A DNA stretch of 64,000 nt from Sulfitobacter litoralis. Its GTDB lineage: Bacteria > Pseudomonadota > Alphaproteobacteria > Rhodobacterales > Rhodobacteraceae. The stretch is from assembly GCF_900103185.1 (NCBI RefSeq), contig NZ_FNJD01000011.1:58673-122672 (forward strand), read 5' to 3'. The position numbers were made by a program, and so were the translations under genes. The notes below the pieces were generated by a model, which saw nothing but the letters and a program-made list of their open reading frames with translations, was not told where the DNA came from and ran no database searches. Below are positions 1-8,012 of the stretch, one piece after another (the stretch's first letter is position 1; the number at the start of each line of letters is the position of its first letter).

Positions 1-744
1 CAGTATGAACCGTCGCAGGTTTGCGTCTTCTTTGAGGATGGCAAAGCTGGCCGGCGTGGCCTTGGCGCTGTCGCTCGGGGCCTCGTCCAGCGTTGAAAAC
101 AGCAGCGCCGCCCCGCCCCACAGCAGCGCGGCCAGCGCAATCGCCGCAATCACCACGCCGCGATCCTGCACCAGCCCTGACATCAGCAACAGCGCCAGCA
201 CCAGCACACCGCCCGCGGCAACGGATCCCGCCGTGCCCGTGATCGATCCGCGCCGCGACTTGCCCACGGTCTTGCCCAAAATATCCTTATACGACACCGA
301 ACAGGCGGCACGGCTGACCGCCAGCCCCGCCAGCGCCCCGCAAATTGCCAGCCCCGCCGCTGATCCGTCCAAAGTGAGCGCCGCCAGCACGATCAACGCC
401 GCGAAAATGCCCTGCCCCGCAGACCCCGCGACCCAAGCCCATTTGCGCCGCGCCATCGCTTGCACCCAGCCCGCCATCACGATCTGCGGTAGCAGCGCCC
501 CCGCCTCGCGGATCGGCACCAGCGCCCCCGCATAGACCGCTGGCGCGCCAAGCGCTGTCAGCAGCCACGACAACATCAGCTTGGGGTCAATCAGCCCGTC
601 CGCGACTTTGGTCATCGTCAGGCTGGCGATATGGCGCAGGGCGTTCCGGGCCTCGGCCTCTTGCGCGTGGGGCGACAGGTCCTGCGCGTCGCCCTCTGCC
701 CCCGAAAGGGTATCAAACGCCCGCTGCGCCATATCATCTTGCAT
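1..744 (-). CDS. MFS permease, N-terminal part (runs off left edge)
   Basis: An open frame on the minus strand starts with ATG at 744 and continues beyond base 1, giving 248 visible codons. A GGAAG stretch lies just before the start. After a polar N-terminus of about 50 residues come repeated hydrophobic segments rich in Gly, Ala, Leu and Val, separated by short basic loops, with a charged turn around KTVGKSRRGS. This pattern fits the first half of a major facilitator superfamily permease in the inner membrane. Substrate is unknown. It is divergent from thrS, so 745-916 should hold both promoters. The family call rests on the membrane pattern and overall resemblance; the C-terminal half is not visible. 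Confidence 0.7.
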   Translation of the reverse strand, partial: MQDDMAQRAFDTLSGAEGDAQDLSPHAQEAEARNALRHIASLTMTKVADGLIDPKLMLSWLLTALGAPAVYAGALVPIREAGALLPQIVMAGWVQAMARRKWAWVAGSAGQGIFAALIVLAALTLDGSAAGLAICGALAGLAVSRAACSVSYKDILGKTVGKSRRGSITGTAGSVAAGGVLVLALLLMSGLVQDRGVVIAAIALAALLWGGAALLFSTLDEAPSDSAKATPASFAILKEDANLRRFIL

Positions 745-916
745 ATCTTCCGGTCCCGTCGCTTCTTGGTAATTCCCTGCAATCTATCGCATGGGGCCGC
801 CAAGGAAAGGACCCCACCGTGATATTGACAACCCAGACCACCGACGCCAAACAGGCCGAACGCATATAACCCGCAACCGGGCGTCTCGTAGGCGCCAAAC
901 CGACGAGGAGGCCCGA

Positions 917-2866
917 ATGGCCCAGATCACCCTCACCCTTCCCGATGGCAACGCACGTCAGTACGACGCAGGTATCACTGCGGGCGACGTGGCCAACGAC
1001 ATCTCCAAATCGCTTGGCAAAAAAGCGATCAGCGCCACCGTGGACGGTGCGCATTTTGATCTGGCCTGGCCGATCAACGCAGATGCCGACATCGCGATCC
1101 ACACCATGGCCGACGAAGCGCAAGCGAACGAGCTGGTGCGCCACGACCTTGCCCACATCATGGCCCGCGCCGTGCAGGACCTGTGGCCCGATACCAAGGT
1201 CACCATCGGCCCCGTCATCAAGGACGGCTGGTACTATGACTTTGACCGCAAGGAATCCTTCACCCCCGAAGACCTTGGCCTGATCGAAAAGAAGATGAAG
1301 GAAATCATCAACAAGCGTGACCCCGTCCGGACCGAGGTCTGGGACCGCGCCCACGCGATCAAGCATTACGAGGATTTGGGCGAACCTTATAAGGTCGAGC
1401 TGATCAACAGCATCCCCGGCAACGAGCCGCTGCGCATGTACTGGCACGGCGACTGGCAAGACCTCTGCCGTGGCCCGCACCTGCAACACACCGGCCAAGT
1501 CCCCGGCGACGCCTTCAAACTGATGTCCATCGCGGGCGCTTATTGGCGCGGCGACAGCGACCGCGCGATGCTGCAACGGATTTACGGCGTGGCCTTCACC
1601 GGCAAGGAAAAGCTCAAAGCGCACCTGAACATGCTCGAAGAGGCCGCCAAACGCGACCACCGCAAGCTGGGCCGCGAGATGGACCTGTTCCACATGCAAG
1701 AAGAAGCGCCGGGCCAGATCTTCTGGCACCCCAACGGCTGGCACATCTATACCGAGCTTCAGGATTACATGCGCCGCAAACAACGCGCCGGCGGCTATGT
1801 CGAGGTGAACACACCGCAGGTCGTGGACCGTAAACTCTGGGAAGCCTCCGGCCACTGGGAGAAATACCAAGACCACATGTTCATCGTCGAAGTGGACGAG
1901 GAACATGCCCGCGAAAAATCGGTCAACGCGCTGAAACCGATGAACTGCCCCTGCCACGTGCAAATCTTTAACCAGGGTCTGAAATCCTACCGCGACCTGC
2001 CCCTGCGCATGGCCGAATTCGGGTCGTGCAACCGCTATGAACCCTCGGGCGCGCTGCACGGGATCATGCGGGTGCGCGGCTTTACGCAGGACGACGGCCA
2101 TATTTTCTGCGCCGAAGACCAGATCGAAGCCGAGACCGCCAAGTTCATCGAATTTCTGTCCGGCATCTACAAAGACCTCGGGTTTGAAAACTTCAGCGTC
2201 AAATTCTCGGACCGGCCTGAAAAACGCTCCGGCTCGGACGAGGTCTGGGACAAAGCCGAGGCCGCGTTGCTGTCTGCCACCCGCGCAGCTGGCATCGAAC
2301 CCACGCTCAACCCCGGCGAAGGCGCGTTCTATGGCCCGAAACTGGAATTTGTGCTGACCGACGCCATCGGCCGCGACTGGCAATGTGGCACCCATCAGGT
2401 GGACTTCGTGTTGCCCGAACGGCTTGATGCGACCTATATCGGGTCGGATGGCGCGAAACACCGCCCCGTTATGCTGCACCGCGCGACATTGGGATCATTC
2501 GAACGTTTTATCGGCATCCTGATCGAAGAACACGCAGGCAAACTGCCCTTCTGGCTGGCCCCGCGTCAGGTTGTCGTGGCCGCCATCACCTCAGAGGCCG
2601 ATGACTACGTCCACGAGGTCGTCGCCACTCTTAAGGCACAAGGCGTCCGCGCCGAGGCGGATGTCCGCAACGAGAAAATCAACTACAAGGTCCGTGAACA
2701 TTCGGTCGGCAAAGTGCCGGTGATCCTTGCGGTCGGTGGCCGCGAGGTCGAAGAGAAAACCGTATCGGTGCGTCGTCTGGGCGAAAAGCAAACCTCCGTT
2801 CAGGCACTATCGGACGTAGCGAACGCCTTGGGCATCGAAGCCACACCGCCCGATCTGCGCGGCTGA
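917..2866 (+). CDS. thrS: threonyl-tRNA synthetase
   Basis: Charges tRNA-Thr with threonine in the cytoplasm. 649 residues, normal for the family. Domains in order: N-terminal TGS domain (about 1-63), the editing/second additional domain with the HxxxH motif (H76, H80), the class II catalytic core, and a C-terminal anticodon-binding domain. Visible core motifs include the zinc-site Cys in MNCPCH, motif 2 around [15 protein letters not shown], and motif 3 around [12 protein letters not shown]. The start at 917 is chosen because GAGGAGG lies just upstream and the TGS domain begins at once; the same frame is open for 42 codons further upstream without family resemblance. A strong hairpin follows the stop. 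Confidence 0.97.
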   Translation: MAQITLTLPDGNARQYDAGITAGDVANDISKSLGKKAISATVDGAHFDLAWPINADADIAIHTMADEAQANELVRHDLAHIMARAVQDLWPDTKVTIGPVIKDGWYYDFDRKESFTPEDLGLIEKKMKEIINKRDPVRTEVWDRAHAIKHYEDLGEPYKVELINSIPGNEPLRMYWHGDWQDLCRGPHLQHTGQVPGDAFKLMSIAGAYWRGDSDRAMLQRIYGVAFTGKEKLKAHLNMLEEAAKRDHRKLGREMDLFHMQEEAPGQIFWHPNGWHIYTELQDYMRRKQRAGGYVEVNTPQVVDRKLWEASGHWEKYQDHMFIVEVDEEHAREKSVNALKPMNCPCHVQIFNQGLKSYRDLPLRMAEFGSCNRYEPSGALHGIMRVRGFTQDDGHIFCAEDQIEAETAKFIEFLSGIYKDLGFENFSVKFSDRPEKRSGSDEVWDKAEAALLSATRAAGIEPTLNPGEGAFYGPKLEFVLTDAIGRDWQCGTHQVDFVLPERLDATYIGSDGAKHRPVMLHRATLGSFERFIGILIEEHAGKLPFWLAPRQVVVAAITSEADDYVHEVVATLKAQGVRAEADVRNEKINYKVREHSVGKVPVILAVGGREVEEKTVSVRRLGEKQTSVQALSDVANALGIEATPPDLRG

Positions 2867-2883
2867 AACCTGTAACAAACCTC

Positions 2884-2910
2884 TCGGGGCGCAACGATCT
2901 TGCGCCCCGA
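2884..2910 (+). terminator. hairpin terminator after thrS
   Basis: An 11-bp perfect stem (2884-2894 with 2900-2910) closes a 5-base loop 18 bases after the thrS stop. The stem is G+C-rich. The T-run that follows is weak, so termination is inferred from position and stem strength. Confidence 0.65.
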
Positions 2911-3085
2911 TCCTGTCACTATGTTTCAAAATTGCGCCTTACGACGCGGGATTCTCACGCATTGTTACAAAAAAACCGGCGATTTCCTGACGCCTCTGTG
3001 ACACACTTTGATGTGAGTAGCTTTGTCGCACCCCCCGCGGCTTAATGTCCTTATCGACACGCAACCCAATCAGGAGGAAACACCA
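2911..3085 (+). promoter_or_regulatory. leader/promoter region of the bufferin operon
   Basis: This 175-base stretch between the thrS terminator and the bufA start must hold the operon promoter. It contains a strong ribosome binding site AGGAGG at 3072-3077, eight bases before the ATG at 3086. In Caulobacter the homologous operon is read by the ECF sigma factor SigF; no convincing copy of its GTAACC/CGAA promoter with correct spacing could be seen here, and no sigma-factor gene is adjacent. Confidence 0.4.
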
Positions 3086-3388
3086 ATGTCCAACACAATG
3101 AAAACCCTCGCCGTTGCCGGCGCTGTTGCCGCAGCCATGTCCGCTCATGGCACAACAGCCAATGCGGCATCCAAAGAAAAATGCTATGGCGTGGCACTTG
3201 CCGGTCAGAATGATTGCGCAGCAGGCCCCGGCACCACATGCGCCGGCACATCCGTCACTGATTACCAAGGCAACGCCTGGACGCTGGTTGACGCAGGCAC
3301 CTGCGCCGAGATGGAGCTGCCCGAAATGGCTGACGGCTCCGAGCGTATGGGTTCGCTCGAAGCGCTGGACCGCGATCTGCCAGCCTAA
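3086..3388 (+). CDS. bufA1: bufferin precursor peptide (DUF2282, BufA1/GigA type)
   Basis: A 100-residue exported precursor of the bufferin RiPP family. Residues 1-28 form a signal peptide (basic start, Ala-rich core, TANAA cleavage region). The core has the four family cysteines, C33, C44, C52 and C73, in the conserved contexts [23 protein letters not shown] and GTCAE. In characterised bufferins the DUF692 enzyme converts two Cys to thiooxazoles that bind copper, and the peptide acts in the periplasm. The start is set by AGGAGG and the signal peptide; the frame is open 21 codons further upstream. An acidic tail of about 27 residues follows the last Cys. It is the first gene of a four-gene operon. 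Confidence 0.88.
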   Translation: MSNTMKTLAVAGAVAAAMSAHGTTANAASKEKCYGVALAGQNDCAAGPGTTCAGTSVTDYQGNAWTLVDAGTCAEMELPEMADGSERMGSLEALDRDLPA

Positions 3389-3479
3389 GGCCCCTTGCGG
3401 CTTAAACCCCTCGCCTGTGCAGCACGGAGCATCCGGCTGCGCAGGCCCCTTACGCGACCCCTAAGATAGGGAGCCCCCC

Positions 3480-4328
3480 ATGCCAGACGGAACCGCCCGT
3501 TTCGCCACCCTGCCCGCCAGCCCCGGCGTTGGCTATAAACCCCAGCATTTCAAAGACCTGCAAGACGATCCTGGTCCGGTACAGTGGATCGAAATCCATG
3601 CAGAGAATTACATGGGCGACGGCGGCCGTCCCCTTGCGCAGCTGCGCGCGCTGTCCGAAAAGTTCGCGCTGTCAGTCCATGGTGTCGGCCTCAGCATCGG
3701 TGGTGAAATGCCGCTCGATCGTGACCATCTGGCCCGTCTGAAAAAGCTCTGCGACTGGGCAAAGCCCGCCAGTTTTTCCGAACATCTGGCCTGGTCCACC
3801 CATGAGAGCGAATTTTTGAACGACCTGTTGCCCTTGCCCTATACGGAATCCACCCTGTCCCGCGTGGCCGACCACATCAGTCAGGTTCAGGACACAATTG
3901 GGCGTCAAATGCTGCTGGAAAACCCCTCCAGCTACCTCGCCTTTGATGAATCCACCTTGTCTGAAACCGACTTTTTAGCCGAACTTACCCATCGAACCTC
4001 CTGCGGTTTATTGCTGGATGTCAACAATGTGTTCATTTCGGCCCAAAACCTTGGTCTCGCGCCCCGCGACTATATCGACGCCTATCCGGTCGACGCCGTG
4101 GGCGAGCTTCACGTTGGCGGCCACGAAGAAGACAGCGTTGGTTTCAACCAGCCGCTTTTGATCGACAGCCACAGTCGCCCCGTTGTCGACCCCGTCTGGG
4201 ATTTGCTGGCCTATACGCTGGACCGCACCGGCCCCAAGCCCGTGCTGGTGGAATGGGACAATGACGTGCCCGACTGGCCGACCCTGCGCACAGAGGCAGA
4301 GCGTGCGGCGGATGTGCTGACCCGATGA
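3480..4328 (+). CDS. bufB1: DUF692 multinuclear iron oxidative enzyme (MNIO), bufferin maturase
   Basis: 282 residues, a TIM-barrel member of the DUF692/MNIO family (relatives MbnB, TglH). These iron enzymes use oxygen to rewrite Cys residues in precursor peptides. Likely metal-ligand and active-site motifs are visible in order: EIHAENY (about 38-44), VHGVG (H67), SEHLAW (E101, H102), LLENPSSY (E147, N148), LDVNNVF (D180, N182, N183), ELHVGGHEE (H211, H215) and VEWDND (E258). The expected substrate is the peptide encoded 91 bases upstream. The start has GGGAG in front. The 3' end overlaps the DUF2063 gene by four bases, which suggests coupled synthesis of enzyme and partner. Acts in the cytoplasm before export. 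Confidence 0.92.
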   Translation: MPDGTARFATLPASPGVGYKPQHFKDLQDDPGPVQWIEIHAENYMGDGGRPLAQLRALSEKFALSVHGVGLSIGGEMPLDRDHLARLKKLCDWAKPASFSEHLAWSTHESEFLNDLLPLPYTESTLSRVADHISQVQDTIGRQMLLENPSSYLAFDESTLSETDFLAELTHRTSCGLLLDVNNVFISAQNLGLAPRDYIDAYPVDAVGELHVGGHEEDSVGFNQPLLIDSHSRPVVDPVWDLLAYTLDRTGPKPVLVEWDNDVPDWPTLRTEAERAADVLTR

Positions 4329-5074
4329 CCACGCTGCAACGGTTTCGTACGCCCCTGCTGGACCCGACGCAGGACCGCCCCGAGGGGCTGCGCGGTGCCG
4401 CTGGCGCGCCCGCCGACACGCGCTATGACGTCTACCGCAACAACGTCACCCATTCCTTAATTGCAGCGCTGCACAGCGCTTTTCCCTTGGTGCTCAAAGT
4501 ATTAGGCACGCAGAATTTCGACCGGCTGGCCCCTGCCTACGTCCGTGCGCACCCGCCGACCTCTCCGCTCATGATGCATTACGGCGCTGATTTTCCCGAC
4601 TTTCTCGCCGCACAACCGCAATTGTCTAAAATGGGTTACCTGCCCGACTGCGCCCGCCTCGACCTTGCCTTGCGCCGATCCTACCACGCGGCTGACAGTG
4701 CGCCCTTTGACCTCGAAACGTTCCAGCAGCTTACGCCAGAAGAGATGATGCAAACACAGCTCATCCCCGCCCCTGCGACGGTTTTGCTGCGGTCAAGCTG
4801 GCCGCTTTTTGATATCTGGCGGTTCAACATGCAGGCCGATGCCCCCAAGCCGCAAATGCAGGCCCAAGACGTGTTGATCACCCGCCCCGAGTTTGACCCC
4901 GCCCCGCATCTTTTGCCCCCCGGCGGCGGTGATTGGTTCGCCGCATTGGCCGAGGGCGCAACGCTTGATCAGGCCCATGACACCGCGCTGGCGCTTGTGC
5001 CTGATTTCGATCTTGGTGCGGCCTTGGGACTGTGCTTTGCAACTGGCGCATTTCGCGCAAAGAACGGCGGATAA
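4325..5074 (+). CDS. bufC1: DUF2063 partner protein of the MNIO enzyme
   Basis: 249 residues with the DUF2063 putative DNA-binding/RiPP-partner domain in the N-terminal half, including RYDVYRNNV, LIAALHSAFPLV, and the HPPTSPLMMHYGADFPDFL segment. In bufferin, methanobactin and 3-thiaglutamate-type systems the partner next to the MNIO enzyme delivers the precursor leader; the C-terminal half is the likely recognition module. ATG overlaps the bufB stop (ATGA), and the stop is one base from the DoxX start, so the three genes are one translational unit. Confidence 0.88.
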   Translation: MTTLQRFRTPLLDPTQDRPEGLRGAAGAPADTRYDVYRNNVTHSLIAALHSAFPLVLKVLGTQNFDRLAPAYVRAHPPTSPLMMHYGADFPDFLAAQPQLSKMGYLPDCARLDLALRRSYHAADSAPFDLETFQQLTPEEMMQTQLIPAPATVLLRSSWPLFDIWRFNMQADAPKPQMQAQDVLITRPEFDPAPHLLPPGGGDWFAALAEGATLDQAHDTALALVPDFDLGAALGLCFATGAFRAKNGG

Positions 5075-5075
5075 G

Positions 5076-5606
5076 ATGCTGAAGACCCTCACCCTTTATG
5101 ACCGCGCCACCCACTGGATTTCAGCGCAGGACTGGCTGCTGCCGACGCTTGCACGGTTTCTATTTGCTGCCGTCCTTATGCAGTATTTCTTTGCCTCCGG
5201 CCTTACCAAACTCGACGGGTTGGTGACGCTGAGCACCGGTGCCTATGTCCAGATTTTCCCCCGTGCGTTCGAGGCGGCGGGCTATGACGCGACAGCGCTT
5301 TCGCCGCTGCACGGGTTGGTGGCCTATGCGGGGACGCTGGCGGAGTTTGTGCTGCCGGCGCTCATCGTGGTGGGGCTGTTCACGCGGTTTGCGGCTTTGG
5401 GGATGATCGGCTTTGTGGTGCTGCAATCGCTTACGGATCTGTACGGCCACGGGCAATGGAGCGCGCTTGGCCAGTGGTTTGACCGTCTGCCGGACGGAAC
5501 CATTCTGGACCAACGCGGGCTTTGGGTGCTGCTGCTGGTGGTGCTGGTGGTCAGGGGCGGCGGGCCGGTGGCGCTGGACCGTATTTTGCTGGCGCGCCGC
5601 CGCTGA
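5076..5606 (+). CDS. bufD1: DoxX-family inner-membrane protein of the bufferin operon
   Basis: 176 residues with about four membrane segments: around residues 25-45, 85-105, 110-125 and 150-165. The DoxX signatures FLFAAVLMQYFFASGLTKL and the LVAYAGTLAEFVLPALIVVG segment are clear. It starts one base after the bufC stop. DoxX proteins accompany many bufferin operons (GigD in Caulobacter); its biochemical role is not established, with redox or precursor processing at the membrane proposed. The longer open frame upstream lies inside bufC and is not used. Confidence 0.85.
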   Translation: MLKTLTLYDRATHWISAQDWLLPTLARFLFAAVLMQYFFASGLTKLDGLVTLSTGAYVQIFPRAFEAAGYDATALSPLHGLVAYAGTLAEFVLPALIVVGLFTRFAALGMIGFVVLQSLTDLYGHGQWSALGQWFDRLPDGTILDQRGLWVLLLVVLVVRGGGPVALDRILLARRR

Positions 5607-5609
5607 GGG

Positions 5610-5930
5610 TTACTGCGCGGCTTTGACCTCGGCTTGGGTCGTGTCGTTCCAGCCGAGGTAAAGATGCTCCCCCACGGCGATGAGGGGGCGTTTCATCAGC
5701 GTGGGATGGGTGGCCATAAGTTCAAGCGGATCGGAGGCGCGTTCGGCATCGTCCAGACCACGCCATGTGGTGGAGCGCGTGTTCATCAGTGCTGCGCCAA
5801 AGCGGGCGTGGGCGCGGGCCAGAACGTCAGTGGGGACACCGTCTTGGCGGACATCGAGAAGCTGCGCGTCGGGCAGCGCCTTGATCGCCTTGCGGCAGGT
5901 ATCGCAGTTTTTCAGACCGTAGATCAGCAT
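5610..5930 (-). CDS. ArsC/Spx-family thioredoxin-fold protein
   Basis: 106 residues with the ArsC-like thioredoxin fold. The redox motif CDTC lies at about residues 9-12 after MLIYGLKN, followed by FGAALMNTRSTTWRGL and the cis-Pro region PTLMKRPLIAVGEHLYLGW. Members include arsenate reductase and the YffB/Spx-like proteins; the short length and lack of arsenic genes nearby favour the YffB-like group over true ArsC. It converges with the bufferin operon (stop codons four bases apart). A detoxification link to the copper operon is possible but not shown. Confidence 0.85.
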   Translation of the reverse strand: MLIYGLKNCDTCRKAIKALPDAQLLDVRQDGVPTDVLARAHARFGAALMNTRSTTWRGLDDAERASDPLELMATHPTLMKRPLIAVGEHLYLGWNDTTQAEVKAAQ

Positions 5931-6083
5931 TCTTGTCTCACTTTTTCGGGTTTCATATGTCCTAGGATAATCGTGCGCTGCAAAATTTCTTGATTTTCGA
6001 CGCAGGCGAACAACCTTTTACCGCGTGGGGCGGCGAAAGCAATTTTCGGGCCTGCGACAGCGAGTAATGAGGAGCGTTGAGAT

Positions 6084-6290
6084 ATGCCTACGGGTACAGT
6101 CAAATGGTTTAACACCACCAAGGGATACGGATTTATCGCGCCGGAGAGCGGCGGGTCGGATATTTTTGTCCATATTTCGGCAGTGGAACAGTCCGGTCTG
6201 ACCGGTCTGGCGGACGATCAGAAAGTGTCGTTCGAGATGTCCGAGGGGCGCGACGGGCGTCAGATGGCGACGGAACTGGAGCTGCTGTAA
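6084..6290 (+). CDS. cold-shock domain protein
   Basis: 68 residues, a single OB-fold cold-shock domain. RNP1 (KGYGFI) and RNP2 (DIFVHI) RNA-binding motifs are intact, after the typical GTVKWFN opening. Binds single-stranded RNA/DNA in the cytoplasm and acts as an RNA chaperone. The leader of about 150 bases between 5931 and the start is long, as is common for csp mRNAs. GAGGAG lies upstream of the ATG. Confidence 0.95.
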   Translation: MPTGTVKWFNTTKGYGFIAPESGGSDIFVHISAVEQSGLTGLADDQKVSFEMSEGRDGRQMATELELL

Positions 6291-6350
6291 AGAATCCGAT
6301 GCCCGAGGGGCGCCGGATCCAGTTATGCGGGCATCAATCGGGGCTGCGGC

Positions 6351-6644
6351 TTAGCGGCAGCCCTTTTCGCCCGGCACGCAAGAATAGCTGGCGCGGCGCG
6401 GGTGATAGTGGCGGACCTTGTGCTTTTTCGGCGCGGGGTGCGACATCATCTGCTGGTAGCTGGTGGCCGTGTTCGGCGTGCCGCAGCAGATCACGCCGGA
6501 GATTGTGACCGGCTGAAGCCCTGCGGGGCAGAAGTTGGCGGAGGACGGATAGGCGTAGATTTTTGGCTCTGCCGAGACCTGCGCGGGCAGCAAAACCGCG
6601 CCCATCAAACCCAATCCGGCGATCATTCCTGTTGTCAGACGCAT
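6351..6644 (-). CDS. small secreted Cys/His-containing protein, unknown function
   Basis: 97 residues. The N-terminus MRLTTGMIAGLGLMGAVLL followed by PAQVSA is a signal peptide, so the product is periplasmic or secreted. The mature part has five Cys (FCPAG, VICCG, SYSC, KGC) and a basic His-rich stretch (KKHKVRHYHPRR). The start at 6644 is chosen because GGGGGAT precedes it and the signal peptide begins there; an in-frame start seven codons earlier has no such support. No family was recognised. Metal binding is a guess from the Cys/His content. Confidence 0.7.
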   Translation of the reverse strand: MRLTTGMIAGLGLMGAVLLPAQVSAEPKIYAYPSSANFCPAGLQPVTISGVICCGTPNTATSYQQMMSHPAPKKHKVRHYHPRRASYSCVPGEKGCR

Positions 6645-6974
6645 AATATCCCCCGTTCTTTTCAATTTCCTTTAATTTGCCCAGACTTAAGCGCCAAGTC
6701 TAGCTTTTTCGCCTTTTGGGGCTGGAGGCTGGCGGGATTGGCGGGGCGGGCTTTGCGCCGCCGTCGGGCCTCGGGTTACCCATGGGTAACTTAACCTATT
6801 GTTATTGTTTGTTTATTTTTGGTTAGAGTGGCGTGCGGTGTGGTGCGTTCGTTGGCGTGAGGCATGGTCCGGCTTGGTTGGACTGAGCAGTCTGGTGGAC
6901 GGCTCAAAGGGCCGAACGCGGAATGCGCAAGCATTTCGCCGGGGGTGTATGAGGTGACCTAAATCGGGACCGCC

Positions 6975-7032
6975 GCGCCCGAACCGAGGGGTGGGAAGCA
7001 AAGCGCCCGCCCCGTGGGGGCGGTTCGGGCGC
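6975..7032. repeat. long perfect inverted repeat (12 bp) with inner stem
   Basis: 6975-6986 is the exact reverse complement of 7021-7032. Inside, about 6988-6994 (GGGTGGG core) can pair with 7006-7013 (CCCGCCCC). The result is a G+C-rich hairpin of almost 60 bases. Confidence 0.8.
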
Positions 7033-7033
7033 T

Positions 7034-7052
7034 GCCCAATCAGAGATTGGGC
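7034..7052 (-). terminator. hairpin after the DUF4238 gene
   Basis: GCCCAATC (7034-7041) and GATTGGGC (7045-7052) form a perfect 8-bp stem with a 3-base loop, nine bases beyond the stop of the minus-strand DUF4238 gene. No T-run follows, so its role as terminator is inferred from position. Confidence 0.5.
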
Positions 7053-7060
7053 AATGGGGT

Positions 7061-7921
7061 TTACCGCATACGACGTCTGATTAGCGCCGATAAAAGCTTT
7101 GAGCTAGGTGACCCGATTTCATCCGAGCGACCAACTGCCAGATCGTTATACTCTTTCGCGAACTTTCTATCGAAATGTACGAATTGTGAAAAATCCGAAG
7201 ACACTCGAGCCGCGACAATTGCAATATGGGGATCAATTGGTAACCACAACTCTGTCAGAGCATTATCCAAACTGCCATCGCCTCCATTAGAAAGCCTTTG
7301 GATCATATTGCTAGAAAGTATAAACATTGCATTGTCTGGAAGTAACGCAAAGCGGAAACGCATACCCTCCATACCTCGCAAAAGGCTTTCAGGGTAAGTC
7401 GTCCTTACCTGTAATTGAACGTTCTGCATTTCCTCTAAGTCATCGTTTCGAGTCTCGACGACTCGTCGAATCTCGCCAATTCTTTCTGGGTATCTCTCAA
7501 TAAGGTCGGATTGGATACTTCGAAGTTTAGAACGATAGCTATCAGCAAAGTCTTTTTGCGCTTCGGGGCTCCTTCTCATCATTTCGATAAAAATAATTCG
7601 AAGCGTAAAGTCGCTATCATCAGCGATGTTAAAGTTTTCGTTCCGTCTAATTAGTGGGCGAATTTCGTCAACCAGCTTGCAAAGACAATCATCAACAACG
7701 CTGTACAGTTCCTTCTCGACCACGTCAGTAGGTTGACCATCAATATAACGAGTATTGTGGTTTCTCTTAAAAAAAACATTCGCAGGATTCCGTGGTGAAG
7801 CTGACGAAAACTTTCCTGTTTCATCTCGTTTGGAGTAAAAGAGTTCGCCGTAACCTTCGATAAATCTTCGTTGGAAGCCTACTGGCAAATAGTGATGCTT
7901 TTTTGAGCGATTAGACGGCAT
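7061..7921 (-). CDS. DUF4238 domain protein, AT-rich and probably acquired
   Basis: 286 residues. The N-terminal KKHHYLPVGFQRRFIEG motif and overall layout match DUF4238, a family of unknown function common in genomic islands and near defence genes. No membrane segment or signal peptide is seen. Base use is clearly unlike its neighbours: the sampled line 7561-7620 has 24 G+C of 60, against a G+C-rich background. It sits alone, between a hairpin-rich stretch and thyX. The transfer is inferred from composition; no flanking direct repeat or integrase is visible. Confidence 0.75.
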   Translation of the reverse strand: MPSNRSKKHHYLPVGFQRRFIEGYGELFYSKRDETGKFSSASPRNPANVFFKRNHNTRYIDGQPTDVVEKELYSVVDDCLCKLVDEIRPLIRRNENFNIADDSDFTLRIIFIEMMRRSPEAQKDFADSYRSKLRSIQSDLIERYPERIGEIRRVVETRNDDLEEMQNVQLQVRTTYPESLLRGMEGMRFRFALLPDNAMFILSSNMIQRLSNGGDGSLDNALTELWLPIDPHIAIVAARVSSDFSQFVHFDRKFAKEYNDLAVGRSDEIGSPSSKLLSALIRRRMR

Positions 7922-7940
7922 CTACTACCCCCCCCTTGGC

Positions 7941-8012
7941 CGCGCAGGCTTGCGCGACCGTTTTGAACTCAAAACGCTCCACTGGAGCCTTTTGACCCCG
8001 CTATGCGGGGTC
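7941..8012. repeat. stack of three hairpins between thyX and the DUF4238 gene
   Basis: Three consecutive inverted repeats: 7941-7946/7951-7956 (6 bp perfect), 7970-7980/7984-7994 (10 of 11 bp), and 7994-8001/8005-8012 (8 bp perfect, overlapping the thyX stop codon). They follow thyX on the minus strand and may end its transcript and insulate the AT-rich gene. Confidence 0.7.

Larger units (their letters stand above)
6835..7055 (+). ncRNA. candidate structured small RNA
   Basis: Support is structural only. Stem 6918-6926/6931-6939 (one G-U pair) has a GNRA-type GCAA loop. A 12-bp perfect stem 6975-6986/7021-7032 encloses a second stem of about 8 bp. A terminator-like hairpin ends the region. 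A promoter-like sequence precedes it. Strand and ends are inferred; the region could equally be untranslated DNA with terminators for the minus-strand DUF4238 gene. Confidence 0.25.
6645..7060. other. hairpin-rich stretch without a protein gene
   Basis: No convincing coding frame is seen on either strand. An AT-rich patch lies at 6785-6830 with a promoter-like pair on the plus strand (TTGTTA at 6799-6804, TTAGAG at 6823-6828, 18-base spacer). Downstream are a 9-bp stem with a GCAA tetraloop (6918-6939), a large nested hairpin (6975-7032) and a terminator-like hairpin (7034-7052). This layout fits a small structured RNA but no known RNA family was recognised: it lacks the core motifs of RNase P RNA, SRP RNA and tmRNA. 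Confidence 0.4.

Noticed and set aside
745..916. T-box or other riboswitch before thrS
   Set aside because: No T-box motif or strong leader hairpin is seen; T-box control of thrS is not expected in alphaproteobacteria.
734..2479. 581-codon minus-strand frame opposite thrS
   Set aside because: Antisense shadow of a G+C-rich gene; thrS has full family motifs and the antisense product resembles nothing.
6835..7055. RNase P RNA, SRP RNA or tmRNA gene
   Set aside because: The conserved core sequences of these RNAs were looked for on both strands and not found.
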